Positions 45,101 to 53,600 of a stretch of DNA of 64,000 nt are shown here, one piece after another. The DNA lies in the NCBI RefSeq assembly GCF_007989805.1, contig NZ_BJUB01000006.1, forward strand, positions 1 to 64,000, written 5' to 3'. The position numbers and the translations under genes were made by a program. Numbering within the stretch: position 1 is the first letter of the stretch; each line of letters starts with the position of its first letter. A model generated the notes under the pieces. It did no database searches and had not been told where the DNA came from. It saw nothing but the letters and a program-made list of their open reading frames with translations. Origin of the DNA: Cellulomonas xylanilytica. GTDB taxonomy: Bacteria; Actinomycetota; Actinomycetes; Actinomycetales; Cellulomonadaceae.

Positions 45101-45148
45101 CTCCGAGACGAGCTCGGGGTCGCAGATGCGGTTGAGGTCGAACGTCAC
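42146..45148 (-). CDS. GH2 LacZ-type beta-galactosidase, 1000 aa
   Basis: A full-length five-domain LacZ-like enzyme. The sugar-binding domain has WDDVPVPAHIQLLGYDRPQY. The barrel carries the acid/base Glu445 in WSCGNESFGG and the nucleophile Glu511 in YLLCEYAHAMGNS; NGVNRHDF and INAVRTSHYPN are also diagnostic. The C-terminal galactose mutarotase-like small chain is complete. It hydrolyses lactose or beta-galacto-oligosaccharides in the cytoplasm. The start GTG at 45148 overlaps the permease stop (GTGA), tying it to import. No frameshift is seen. Confidence 0.96.
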   Translation of the reverse strand: MTFDLNRICDPELVSENRLDPHSDHRWFASSQEPATGTSSFEQSLNGLWKLHYAKSPALVVPGFERVDVDDSGWDDVPVPAHIQLLGYDRPQYTNVQYPWDGYEQLEPGQVPQRYNPVATYRRTFTLEHPLEDGERLSVSFHGAESAVAVWLNGSYVGYGTDSFTPSEFDLTDALVDGENVIVAQVVRWSAGSWIEDQDFFRFSGLFRDVVLYRRPRVHVEDLRVVTDVADDLSEVTVRVRVVLAGDGRVEASIAGAGQLAGDDELVVRIENPRLWSAEDPYLHDLTLDVYDASGRLTEHVPVRVGVRRFGIEDGLLKVNGARVVFNGVNRHDFGLQGRVMTREQTEADVRLMKRLNINAVRTSHYPNNSYFYELCDEYGLYVIDEMNLESHGMWDLIRYAGAGTDVALPGDRAEWLPTLLDRAASMLERDKNHASVVLWSCGNESFGGTGILEVAEYFRRQDSRPVHYEGVHWDPRYPQTTDVVSRMYAPAAEIEEFLATHRDKPYLLCEYAHAMGNSFGAVHKYVDLAYREPLFQGGFIWDFADQALRRTDPAGREYFGYGGDFGDAPHDSDFSGNGIVFADRSLKPLAQEVRYLYQGYRLSVSADKVTVENRHLATASSVHECVVTVAREGRVLQEEVLDTAVAPGDSQVYALPVTVPSAPGEYTVDVSFRLRRTTRWASAGHEVAHDQTVVVVEGSVPARRAPAPEVVHGIHNVGVRGRHFTALFSRLHGGLLSYRYGLTPDGGRELLRSVPRPSFWHAPTSNEHGWGAPALDGAWLLASRYASAVRGPDQPAVEQTDAGVLIRFRYELPAAAGECELSYLVDGDGRVEVTLTVRPGAGLSDMPELGLLLATDHAFHRLRWYGDGPEESYVDRRAGARLGVWEADVRTALTPYLRPQEAGSRTGVRWATVTDERGAGLRLESDQGMELSALPWTPFEIENAAHHTELPPIYQTILRPALQRRGVGGDDSWGAQTHAEYRLPTDSELTFRFAFRGLL

Positions 45149-45957
45149 TTGATGGCTCCTGTCACGCCTTCGGCAAAGCTGCGCTGCAGCAGCAGGAACA
45201 CGACCATCGTCGGCACCGACACGATGAGCACGGCGAGCATGAGGCTCCCGTAGTCGGTGACGTACCCGGCGCGCATGTTCGAGAGCAGCATCGGCAAGGT
45301 CTGGTACGCGTTGTCGACGAGGATCACCTTCGGCCACAGGAAGTTGTTCCAGGAGAACAGGAAGGTGATGACTCCCGCGGCAGCGAGGGTGGGCTTCATG
45401 GTCGGCAGGTAGATGCGCGCGAAGATGCTCACCTCGCCGAGGCCGTCGAGGCGCGCCGCCTCGATGATCTCGTGCGGGAACGTCCGCGACGCCTGCCGGA
45501 ACAGCAGGATGAGGAACGGCGTCGCGATCAGGGGCACGATGACCGCGAACGTCGAGTTCACGAGTCCCATCTGCGCGAAGAGCCGGAACAACGGGATCAT
45601 CGTCGCCGCGAACGGGATCATGATCGCCAGGAGCAGGATCGCCATGACGGCGTCCTTCGCCCGCGAGTGGTAGATCTCGAACGCGTACCCGGCGATCGAG
45701 CACAGGATCAGCGCGAGCACGGTCGTCGCGATGGCGTTCACCGACGAGTGGTAGAACGCCGACCCCAGCGGCTGGGAGTCGACCAGCGTCCGGAAGTTCT
45801 CGAGGAGGTGGCCGCCCGGCAGCAGCTTCGACGCCACGACCTCGTTGCTCGTGTTCGTCGCCGAGACGGCCATGAAGTAGAGCGGGAAGACCGACAGGAG
45901 GACGGCGACGGACAAGAACACGTACGCGGGGATCCGGCGGAGCTGAGTCTTAGTCAC
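45145..45957 (-). CDS. Carbohydrate ABC transporter permease (MalG-like), 270 aa
   Basis: A six-helix inner-membrane subunit of a CUT1 sugar importer. The EAA loop reads EIIEAARLDGLGEVSIFARIYLP (about 165-187), the contact site for the ATPase. It ends LLLQRSFAEGVTGAIK, as MalG proteins do. The GTG at 45957 lies inside the end of the preceding permease gene (8-bp overlap). No ATPase gene is present in the locus, so a shared MsiK-type ATPase elsewhere is expected, as in other actinobacteria. Confidence 0.94.
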   Translation of the reverse strand: MTKTQLRRIPAYVFLSVAVLLSVFPLYFMAVSATNTSNEVVASKLLPGGHLLENFRTLVDSQPLGSAFYHSSVNAIATTVLALILCSIAGYAFEIYHSRAKDAVMAILLLAIMIPFAATMIPLFRLFAQMGLVNSTFAVIVPLIATPFLILLFRQASRTFPHEIIEAARLDGLGEVSIFARIYLPTMKPTLAAAGVITFLFSWNNFLWPKVILVDNAYQTLPMLLSNMRAGYVTDYGSLMLAVLIVSVPTMVVFLLLQRSFAEGVTGAIK

Positions 45958-46924
45958 GCTTGTCGCCCACCTTCAGCTGGATGGCGGCCAGGATGGCCAC
46001 GATGATGAGGATCGCGTAGGAGATTGCAGCCGCGTACCCGAAGTTCGGGCTGTTCCGGAACGACACGTTGTACAGGTAGTGCGACACCGTCATCGTCGTG
46101 TTGCCCGGGCCACCGTTGGTCAGGTTGTAGGACTCGTCGAACATCTGCAGCGTCCCGTTGGTCGACAGGATCGCGCAGAGCAGGATGATCGGCTTGAGCT
46201 GCGGCATGGTGACGTACCAGAACGTCTTGAACCCGTTGGCGCCGTCGACGCGAGCAGCCTCCAGCGTCGACCGGTCGATGTTCTGCAGCGCGGCCAGGAA
46301 GAAGATCATGTTGTAGCCGGTCCACCGCCACAGCAGGCCCAGGATGATCACCATCCGGGCCGTGCCCGTCTGGCCGAGCCAGTTGACGTTGGCGTCCAGC
46401 AGCCCGAACCGGATGAGCAGGTCGTTGGCGAGGCCGTCCGTCGCGAAGATCTGCCGGAACACCAGCGCGTACGACACCAGGCCGACCGCGCAGGGCAGGA
46501 AGATCGCCGTCCGCCAGAAGCCCTTGAACCTCAGCCACGGCGCGTTGAGCAGGTTCGCCAGCACCATCGCGAGGCACAGCATGATCGGCACCTGGATGAT
46601 CAGGTAGATGAACGTCGTGCTCATCGTGAGCCGGAACGTCTCGTCCTCGAACAGCCGCTGGTAGTTCAGCCACAGGGGCTCTGCCCAGGTCAGCCGGGTC
46701 CCGCGTCCTGTCTGCAGCGACAGGAACAGCGCCTGGATCATCGGCCAGAAGTTGACCAGCACGATGAGGGCTGCGGCGGGGATGAGGAACGTCCACCCCG
46801 TCAGGCTCCGGCGGCGCGCTATCGCCGACAGGGGTACCCGCTTCGAACGGCCCGAGGACTCCTTCGTCCCGGGGGGAGGTGCGCTCGGAGCGCGGTCCTC
46901 GGTTGGTGCGGTGGGAGCAGACAC
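45950..46924 (-). CDS. Carbohydrate ABC transporter permease (MalF-like), 324 aa
   Basis: The partner membrane subunit of a CUT1 importer. A cytosolic Pro/Ser-rich N-terminus of about 40 residues precedes six helices. The EAA loop is STLEAARVDGANGFKTFWYVTMP (about 225-247). It starts at GTG 46924 with GAGGTGA upstream. It pairs with the following permease and the upstream lipoprotein to import galacto-oligosaccharides; the substrate is inferred from the hydrolases in the operon. Confidence 0.94.
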   Translation of the reverse strand: MSAPTAPTEDRAPSAPPPGTKESSGRSKRVPLSAIARRRSLTGWTFLIPAAALIVLVNFWPMIQALFLSLQTGRGTRLTWAEPLWLNYQRLFEDETFRLTMSTTFIYLIIQVPIMLCLAMVLANLLNAPWLRFKGFWRTAIFLPCAVGLVSYALVFRQIFATDGLANDLLIRFGLLDANVNWLGQTGTARMVIILGLLWRWTGYNMIFFLAALQNIDRSTLEAARVDGANGFKTFWYVTMPQLKPIILLCAILSTNGTLQMFDESYNLTNGGPGNTTMTVSHYLYNVSFRNSPNFGYAAAISYAILIIVAILAAIQLKVGDKRD

Positions 46925-46967
46925 GATCAGCTCACCTCTTCTTCGCCGGTGACGGACTGGGAGGGAA

Positions 46968-47005
46968 GCGGGCGGCGGAGGCGTGGAGGAACCTCCGCCG
47001 CCCGC
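46968..47005 (-). terminator. Intra-operon hairpin after the solute-binding protein gene
   Basis: A perfect 14-bp stem (46968-46981 with 46992-47005) and a 10-nt loop lie between the binding-protein and permease genes. Such hairpins limit read-through or protect the 5' message, which would give more binding protein than permease. Confidence 0.65.
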
Positions 47006-47012
47006 CCTGGGA

Positions 47013-48326
47013 TCACCCCATGGCGAACTCGACGGTCGACTGCGCCTCCGCGAGCGCCGCCTCCGGGTCCGTGCCGTTGACGATGTTGGTGATGGCGACG
47101 CTCACGGCGTCACGTCCCTCGTAGTAGTACGCACCCGTGTTGTTGCTGGGCACCTCCGCGGCGAACTTCAGGACGTCGGCGTAGATCGGCTGCCCGCCGA
47201 AGAACTCCTGCGGCTCGCTGTACACCTCCGACTCACCCGCCGGCAGCCAGTTGGCGAGCGCGCCGGAGGCCGGGAGGATCGTGTCGTAGAAGTCGGTCGA
47301 GCCGGCGAACGTCGCGTCCAGGAAGTCGGCGGCGAGCGCCTCGTTGCCGTTCGGCGTGATCGCCCAGGACGAGCCGCCGTTCGCCGTGTAGTTGGTCGCG
47401 CCGTCGACGCCATCGAGCTTCGGGACGTTGGTCACCGCCCACTTGCCGGACTGGTCCGCGGCCGACTGGATGGAGCCGGAGATCCAGACGCCGTTGACGA
47501 CGCCGGCCGTGTTCGAGTTCACGATCGTGTTGATGTACTCGTCCCAGGAGTTGACCTCGACGAAGACGCCCGCCTCGACCATCTGCCCGTACATGTCGAT
47601 GGCCGCCAGCAGCGCCTCGTTGTCGGTGATGGTCGGGTTGCCCTCGTCGTCGAACAGGCTCGCGCCGGCGCTCTGCAGCATCATCATGATCGTGTCGGCG
47701 GAGCCGGCCTGACCCGTGAGCATCGGCTTGCCGGTCTTGGCCAGCACGTCCTTGCCGATGGTGAGGAACTCGTCCCACGTGATGTCGGTGAAGTCGTCGA
47801 CCGTGTAGCCGGCCTGCTCGAGGATGTCCGTCCGGTACGCGCCGATCGCGGTGCCGTTGTCGAACGGCACCCCGTAGTTGACGTCCTCGTACGTGGAGTA
47901 CGCCACGACGGACTCGGGGAACTCGCTGAAGTCCACGTCCGAGTCCGCGAAGTCGGCGAAGATGTCCGGGTAGTTGATGACGTTCTTCTGGAACGCGTTG
48001 TTCTGCATGAGGAAGATGTCGGGCAGCTGGTCCGTCTCGCCCGACTGGGCGAGCGTCGTCAGCTTGGTCTGCACGTCCTCCCATGGCGTCTCGACGATCT
48101 CGAGCTTGAAGTCCGGGTTGTCGGCCTGGAAGACCTTCTCGGCCTCCTCGAGGGCGTAGATGTTGAAGGCCGGGTCCCAGGCCCAGACCGTCAGGGTGTT
48201 GTCCTCGGCGCCCCCGCCACCCGTCTCGTCCCCGCCCGAACCGCCGTCCCCGCCGCTGCAGGCGGCGAGAGCGAGGCTCAGCGTCATGACGGCGCCCAGC
48301 GCCCCGAGCGTGCGTGTCTTCTTCAT
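47013..48326 (-). CDS. Extracellular sugar-binding lipoprotein of the ABC importer, 437 aa
   Basis: A CUT1-type solute-binding protein. The signal peptide ends in the lipobox LAAC (Cys at about residue 23), followed by a Gly/Asp-rich tether (SGGDGGSGGDETGGGG). The mature protein begins TLTVWAWDPAFNIYALEEAE and has the two-lobe fold with SGETDQLPDIFLMQ and VPFDNGTAIGAYRTD. It probably captures galactan-derived oligosaccharides made by the GH53 enzyme. It is the first gene of the operon, with operators and promoter in the 353-bp region upstream. Confidence 0.94.
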   Translation of the reverse strand: MKKTRTLGALGAVMTLSLALAACSGGDGGSGGDETGGGGAEDNTLTVWAWDPAFNIYALEEAEKVFQADNPDFKLEIVETPWEDVQTKLTTLAQSGETDQLPDIFLMQNNAFQKNVINYPDIFADFADSDVDFSEFPESVVAYSTYEDVNYGVPFDNGTAIGAYRTDILEQAGYTVDDFTDITWDEFLTIGKDVLAKTGKPMLTGQAGSADTIMMMLQSAGASLFDDEGNPTITDNEALLAAIDMYGQMVEAGVFVEVNSWDEYINTIVNSNTAGVVNGVWISGSIQSAADQSGKWAVTNVPKLDGVDGATNYTANGGSSWAITPNGNEALAADFLDATFAGSTDFYDTILPASGALANWLPAGESEVYSEPQEFFGGQPIYADVLKFAAEVPSNNTGAYYYEGRDAVSVAITNIVNGTDPEAALAEAQSTVEFAMG

Positions 48327-48523
48327 CGGGTGATCCCTTCGTGCTGTTGGTCGTCCCGTGGACCGTCGCCGGCTCTCGCCGAGCCGCCGGCTCCCGCTCG
48401 CCCGGCGCGACGTCGCGGCGGTTGGACGGGACAGGTCGACTGTGCTGTTGGAGGTCGTGCGCCGTGCTCAGTTGAGGCGGTCTGCCAGCTCCGCACCGTG
48501 AGGGTCTGGTCGACATCGACCGT

Positions 48524-48543
48524 GAGCGACACCCGTGTCGCTC
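48524..48543. promoter_or_regulatory. Operator-like dyad upstream of the ABC operon
   Basis: GAGCGACACCCGTGTCGCTC has 8-bp arms around CCCG. The same pattern occurs before the PfkB kinase (31281-31300). Just next to it, at 48508-48521, is another small dyad, GGTCGACATCGACC. Confidence 0.5.
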
Positions 48544-48562
48544 GACCCCCGAGGGCGCGTTT

Positions 48563-48574
48563 GGTGACGTCACC
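48563..48574. promoter_or_regulatory. LacI-type operator 1 (ABC operon side)
   Basis: GGTGACGTCACC is a perfect palindrome inside the longer identical string TTTGGTGACGTCACCAT. It overlaps the probable minus-strand -10 box of the ABC operon, so a bound repressor would block it. Confidence 0.75.
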
Positions 48575-48599
48575 ATAGCAGCGCGTCCCGATTCGTAAA
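48572..48599 (-). promoter_or_regulatory. Probable promoter of the ABC/galactosidase operon
   Basis: On the minus strand, TTTACG (48599-48594) and TATGGT (48577-48572) are 16 bp apart; the -10 runs into operator 1. The leader to the binding-protein ATG is about 240 nt. Confidence 0.5.
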
Positions 48600-48640
48600 G
48601 CGACGCTTTGGTAACGGTCCGACACACACCTTCGACGTTT

Positions 48641-48652
48641 GGTGACGTCACC
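48641..48652. promoter_or_regulatory. LacI-type operator 2 (regulator gene side)
   Basis: A second exact copy of GGTGACGTCACC with the same TTT and AT flanks, centred 78 bp from operator 1. It covers the -35 region of the divergent lacI-type gene, whose TAGCAT -10 box (48668-48673) ends six bases before ATG, suggesting a leaderless, self-regulated mRNA. Confidence 0.75.
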
Positions 48653-48679
48653 ATGGCGTTTCCGCACTAGCATCTCGCC

Positions 48680-49711
48680 ATGACAACCGCGTCAGCACCT
48701 GGCCGCCGCCGCTCAGGTCCGTCGATCGGCGACGTCGCGCGTCTTGCCGGCGTCTCGCCCCAGACGGTCTCGCGCGTCTCGACCGGCGCCGACTCGGTCC
48801 GGCCGAGCACCCGCGCCAAGGTCGTGCTCGCCATGGACCAGCTCGGCTACTCGCCGAACCGGGCGGCCCAGGCGCTGCGGAACGGCACGTTCGGCGCCAT
48901 CGGGGTGCTGTCGACCGGCTTCCAGCGCACCGGTGAGGCCCTCACCGCCGAGGCCCTGGTCGAGGCCGCCGCGCTCGAGGACTACTCGGTCACGCTCCTG
49001 CACGTGCGCAACCCCGCTCGCGAGAGCTGGGACAACGCAGCGCACCGCATCTCGCACCAGGCCATCGACGGCCTCGTCATCATGCGGGCCGAGCAGGCGT
49101 CGCCGGCGACGCTGGCGCTCCCCACCGGCATGCCGGTGGCGGTGTCCTTCTCCAAGTTCGCGGGCCACTACCCCACCGTCTCCGCCGACCAGGTGCAGGG
49201 CAGCGAGGATGCGGTCCGCCACCTGCTCGGCCTGGGGCACCGCACCGTGCACCACCTCGCCGGGCCGCAGGACTCGGAGCACGCCCTCGTCCGCAGCGGG
49301 ACGTGGCGCCGCTGCCTCCTGGAGGCGGGGATCCGTCCACCCGAGCCGGTGTACGGGGACTGGAGCGCGCACGACGGGTACGAGGCGGGACGGCGGCTGG
49401 CGGCCGACCCCGAGGTCACCGCCGTCTTCTGCGCCAACGACGAGATGGCGCTCGGCCTGGTGCGGGCGCTGCACGAGGCCGGCCGCCGCGTCCCGGACGA
49501 CGTGTCCGTGGTGGGCTTCGACGACATCGCCGTCGCCGGCTGGACGTCACCGCCCCTGACGACCGTCCGGCAGGACTTCCACGCCATCGGCCGCGCGCTC
49601 ATCACGCTCGTCGTCGGACAGCTCCGCCTGCGGTCCGTCCCGCCACCAGCCCTGACGGTCGTGCCCACGGAGCTCATCGTCCGGGCGAGCACCGGACCCC
49701 CTCCGCGCTGA
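48680..49711 (+). CDS. LacI-family regulator divergent from the ABC operon, 343 aa
   Basis: The HTH is SIGDVARLAGVSPQTVSRVS (about 15-34), with hinge PNRAAQALRNGTFGAIGVL and a sugar-binding-like domain to the end (FCANDEMALGLVRALHEAGR, VSVVGFDDIAVAGW). It probably binds the twin GGTGACGTCACC operators and represses both itself and the importer/galactosidase operon. No ribosome-binding site is seen, and a -10-like TAGCAT ends just before the ATG, which fits leaderless translation. It differs enough from the other LacI protein to have its own operator and perhaps inducer. Confidence 0.93.
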   Translation: MTTASAPGRRRSGPSIGDVARLAGVSPQTVSRVSTGADSVRPSTRAKVVLAMDQLGYSPNRAAQALRNGTFGAIGVLSTGFQRTGEALTAEALVEAAALEDYSVTLLHVRNPARESWDNAAHRISHQAIDGLVIMRAEQASPATLALPTGMPVAVSFSKFAGHYPTVSADQVQGSEDAVRHLLGLGHRTVHHLAGPQDSEHALVRSGTWRRCLLEAGIRPPEPVYGDWSAHDGYEAGRRLAADPEVTAVFCANDEMALGLVRALHEAGRRVPDDVSVVGFDDIAVAGWTSPPLTTVRQDFHAIGRALITLVVGQLRLRSVPPPALTVVPTELIVRASTGPPPR

Positions 49712-49734
49712 ACCCGGGCCGCGCCGTCGCCGGC

Positions 49735-50622
49735 CTACCCCCGGCGCACGGCGATCCGGACGGCCGCAGCCATGCCACCGTCGCCGTACGTGACCTCCCC
49801 GACCGGCAGCGACGGGTCCGCGGCCACGAGGTCCTCCCACCGACCGGCGGCGTCGATGGCGCGGGCCTCGAGCGCCAGCAGCACCTCCCGCAGGTGCCGC
49901 TCGAAGACGTCGCGGTGCTTGTCGACGAGCCGGCCGTAGAGCTCGAGCCGGGAGTCCATGGACCGGACGTTCGCCGACGCGGGCGCCGTCCGGTACTCGA
50001 CGAGCGGCTCCGGCACGACGGTGACGTGCCCACCGTCGCCGACGAGCGACAGGAAGAAGTCCCAGTCCTCGAACCCGCTGCGCATGTCCTCGTCGTACCC
50101 GCCGCACGCACGCCACGCGTCGCGGCGGACGACCGCGGTCGCGGGGCAGGCGTTGCGGTGCAGGAAGTCGACGGCCGACCCTCCGCCGGGCCGCACCACC
50201 GCGTCGATCACGCCGTGCGCGTGCAGCCACGACGACGCGGCACGTGCGCCGGGGTCGTCCTCGAGGACCGCGACCGTCCTCTCGAGGAACGTCGGCGCAA
50301 GGCGGTCGTCACCGTCCAGCACCGCCACGACGTCCGTCCCGGCGGCGGCGGCGATCCCCGCGTTCCGAGCCGCGCCGACCCCGCGGTTGGGCTGACGCAG
50401 CACCCGGACGCGAGCGTCTTCCTGGAGGCGCTCGATGACCGCGACCGACCCGGCGTCGGTCGAGCCGTCGTCGACCACGATGACGGCGTCCGGGACGCGG
50501 GTCTGGTCCAGGGCCGACTCGACCGCCTCGGCGACCAGCTCGCCCTGGTCGAACGCGGTGACGATCACGCTCACGCTCAGCACGCCCCATGCTGGCACGA
50601 GCGGCGACGCGTCACGCCTCAC
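49735..50622 (-). CDS. Family 2 glycosyltransferase, 295 aa
   Basis: A GT-A-fold transferase. VSVIVTAFDQGELVAEAVES opens the fold, VIVVDDGSTDAGS binds the nucleotide and AVLDGDDRLAP is the DxD-type metal motif. FEDWDFFLSLVGDG matches the ED-containing acceptor region. No membrane helix is present. The GTG at 50622 overlaps the previous stop (GTGA) and is favoured; GTG at 50583 just before the conserved strand is possible. It is co-translated with the DUF5107/TPR gene. Donor and acceptor are unknown; it may modify a glycan or protein in the cytoplasm. Confidence 0.88.
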   Translation of the reverse strand: MRRDASPLVPAWGVLSVSVIVTAFDQGELVAEAVESALDQTRVPDAVIVVDDGSTDAGSVAVIERLQEDARVRVLRQPNRGVGAARNAGIAAAAGTDVVAVLDGDDRLAPTFLERTVAVLEDDPGARAASSWLHAHGVIDAVVRPGGGSAVDFLHRNACPATAVVRRDAWRACGGYDEDMRSGFEDWDFFLSLVGDGGHVTVVPEPLVEYRTAPASANVRSMDSRLELYGRLVDKHRDVFERHLREVLLALEARAIDAAGRWEDLVAADPSLPVGEVTYGDGGMAAAVRIAVRRG

Positions 50623-53600
50623 GCCGGAGCCAGCTGCCGCCGGAGGTCGAGGGCGCGCAGCCGGCCGGGCTCGCGGGCGAGCACGTCGTCGAGGCGCGCC
50701 GCCGCGGCGTCGAGGTCACCCCGCAGGGCCGCGACCTGCGCCTCCAGCAGCATCGCCGTCGTCGTCTGCGCGGCCTGCAGGTCGTCCTCGAAGAGCAGCA
50801 GGGTCGGCAGCGAGGTCGCGAAGTAGTCCACCGTCGCAGGCGTCGAACGGAGCGTCTCCGCGTGCGCGGCGAGGCCGTCGACCAGGGCGTCGGCGCGGAC
50901 GTCGTCGCCGAGACGGCGCAATGCCAGCACCGCGTAGCAGGTCGTCTCCGAGAGCTCGACGTGGGCCATGCCCTGGAAGTCGCCCGTCGAGCCGGCGGCC
51001 TGCGACCAGGCGGCGGCGGCGCCCGCGTCGTCACCCGTCGCGGCGAGGGCGTCGCCGCGCACCAGGTGCAGCTGGGCGGTGGTGGCCAGCGGGTGCCGGG
51101 CCTCACCGAGGTTCGCCGGGGTATCGAGGGCCGCGCCGACGTGCTCGAGCGCGCGCTGCCCGTCACCGGCGGCGAGTGCGCGCCGGGCGAGCGCGAGCAG
51201 TGCCTCGTCCCAGGCCGAGAGCACCTGCCCCTCGCCGCCCTCCCACGGCTGGAACCAGCGGCCTCGGAGGAGCTCGAGCGCGACCTCGGGCGTGCCCGTC
51301 GCGGTGCGCAGCTGCGCCACCTCCACGACGAGGTCGTCGCGGGCGTCGACCGCCGCGCGTTCGCCCACGAGCACGGCGAGGCGCTCCTCGGGCGTCGCGC
51401 CCGACCGCATGGCCAGCTGGTCACGCTCGTAGACCAGGCGGGGGTCGCCGGGTGCGACCGCGAGCGCGCTCTCGTAGTGCCGCCGAGCCTCCTGCGGGTC
51501 GCCCAGAACGTTGAACGCCGCGACCGCACGGTTGCGCCACACGACCGGGTCGCTCGGATCCAGCTCGGTCGACGTGCACCAGGCGGCGATCGCGTCGTGG
51601 TGACGGCGCTGGAAGTACAGCCAGTGGCCGAGGAGCGCCCAGGCCCGGGCGTCGTCGGGGTGCCGCTCGACGTGCGCCTGCAGCATGTCCGCGTCGTCGA
51701 GGCGCGACGCGAGGCAGTGCACGGCGGGCACCGTCCGCGCCAGCGCGCGGTGCCGGTCGGCGTCGTCGTGCTCGCCGGCCGCCCGCAGGATCCGTGCCGC
51801 GTGCAGGTGCACGAGCGGCCGGACCTCGACCTGACCGAGGGCAGGCTCGACCTCGGCCGCGGTCTCGAGTAGCCGCACCGCGTCGGGCCACGCACCGAGC
51901 GAGTCGTACTCGAGCGCGACGTCGAGCAGCGTCGGGGCGTCCGTCGCGACGTCCTGACCCGCCAGGTCGCGCGTCCACACGTCGAGCGGGTCGCGGTCCA
52001 GCGCCCGCGCCAGCACGGCGTCCGCCTCGGCGTCGCGGCCGGCGCGCCGCAGCAGGACGACGAGCACCGCCTGCGCCTGCAGGTTGTCCGCGTCGGCGGC
52101 GGCCTCCCGGGCGTGCTCGAGGGCGGGACGGTCGTTGCCGCGCGCGGCGTCGAGCCGTGCCATCGCCAGCAGCGCCGGACCGCGCCACGCCCGGTTCCAC
52201 CGCGCCTTGCCCCACGCCTCGTCGGCCTCGTCCGGGCGACCGGTGCGCGCGAGCACCTGGCCGAGGCGGAAGGTCGCCTCGCCGTCGCCAGGGTTCGGGT
52301 TCAGCCGGGTCAGGCGGGCGAGCGCCGTGCGCAGGTGCTGCTCCGCCTCGGCATACCGGCCGGCCGAACAGCGCCGTGCGGCGAGCGCGACGTTCGAGCG
52401 GTGGTCGCCCTCGTCGCGACGCAGAGCCTCGAGCCAGTACGGCTCGGGTGAGCGGGTCGCGTGCCGGTACTGGTCGAGGTGCACGCCGATCAGGTACAGC
52501 TCGTCGACGGACGGGACGTCGGCGGGCGCCGCCGGCTCCTGCGCAGGCTCGGGCATCGGCGGGGCGCCGTGCACCGCGCGGGGTCGCCACACGATGACCT
52601 CGGCACCGCCGTGCTCGACGACGAGCGTCAGGTCGTCGGGTGCCCAGGCGGCGTCGAGCGTCAGGTCATGCACGATCGGACGATCCGGACCCGAGTCGGC
52701 CTCCACCTGCCAGAGCGTCGCACCGTCGGGCCCGGTCAGGCGCACGGCGACACCGGCGCGGTCCTGCGTCATCGCGACCCCGACCCGCACGGCGGTGGTC
52801 GCGGTGCCTGCGCCGCCCGGGGTCACGTCGAGGCGGACGGCCGCCTCGAGGTTGGCCTGGTGGACCGGACCGGTCTCGCGGATCGGGTACCAGTACTGGC
52901 TGAACGCCTTCGTCTCGCCCGGCGCCAGGAACGCGAAGTCGGGCTGGTTGTCCGTGAAGACGCCGGCCATGAGCTCGACGTACGGCCCGTCGGTGTCGGT
53001 GAGGTTCGCGTCCCAGGCCCTGCCGAACGCGCCGGTGCCCCAGGTCCACTGCTTCTTGCCGGGCGCGACCTGGTGGTCGGCCCAGTGCACGAAGCCTGCA
53101 CGGCGGCCGTGGTCGTAGCCGCCGAAGAAGTCGTCCTGCGTCCCGAGCGCCATGTACGACGTGGGCACCGGGATGTTCCGGTACCAGTCGAGCCGGTCAG
53201 GGTCGGGGGCACTGTCGGGGTGCGCCCCAGCCTTCCGGGCCGGGTAGTCGATCCCGTAGTACGGCCGGTCGGCGGCGGGGAACGCCGTCACGGCGCGCTT
53301 GGCGTGGTCGGCGACGGCGTGCACGTCGGTCGGGAAGAACGACTGGTAGTCGTCGTTCACGGCGGCCGCGACGTTGGCCCACCAGAGGAAGGTCTGCACC
53401 TCGTCCGTGCGGTTGAACAGCCTCACGCGCAGCTCGATCACCGACGAGTCCGGACGCAGGCGGATGCCGTGCATGCCCTTCATGCGGGCGAACGGGTCGT
53501 GGTCGGAGCACCACACCGTCACGGCCCCGTCGGCCTCGTGCTCGATCGTCGCCTCGACCGGCAGGAACGTCGCCGGGCGGTGGTGCTGCGGCCAGTTGAG

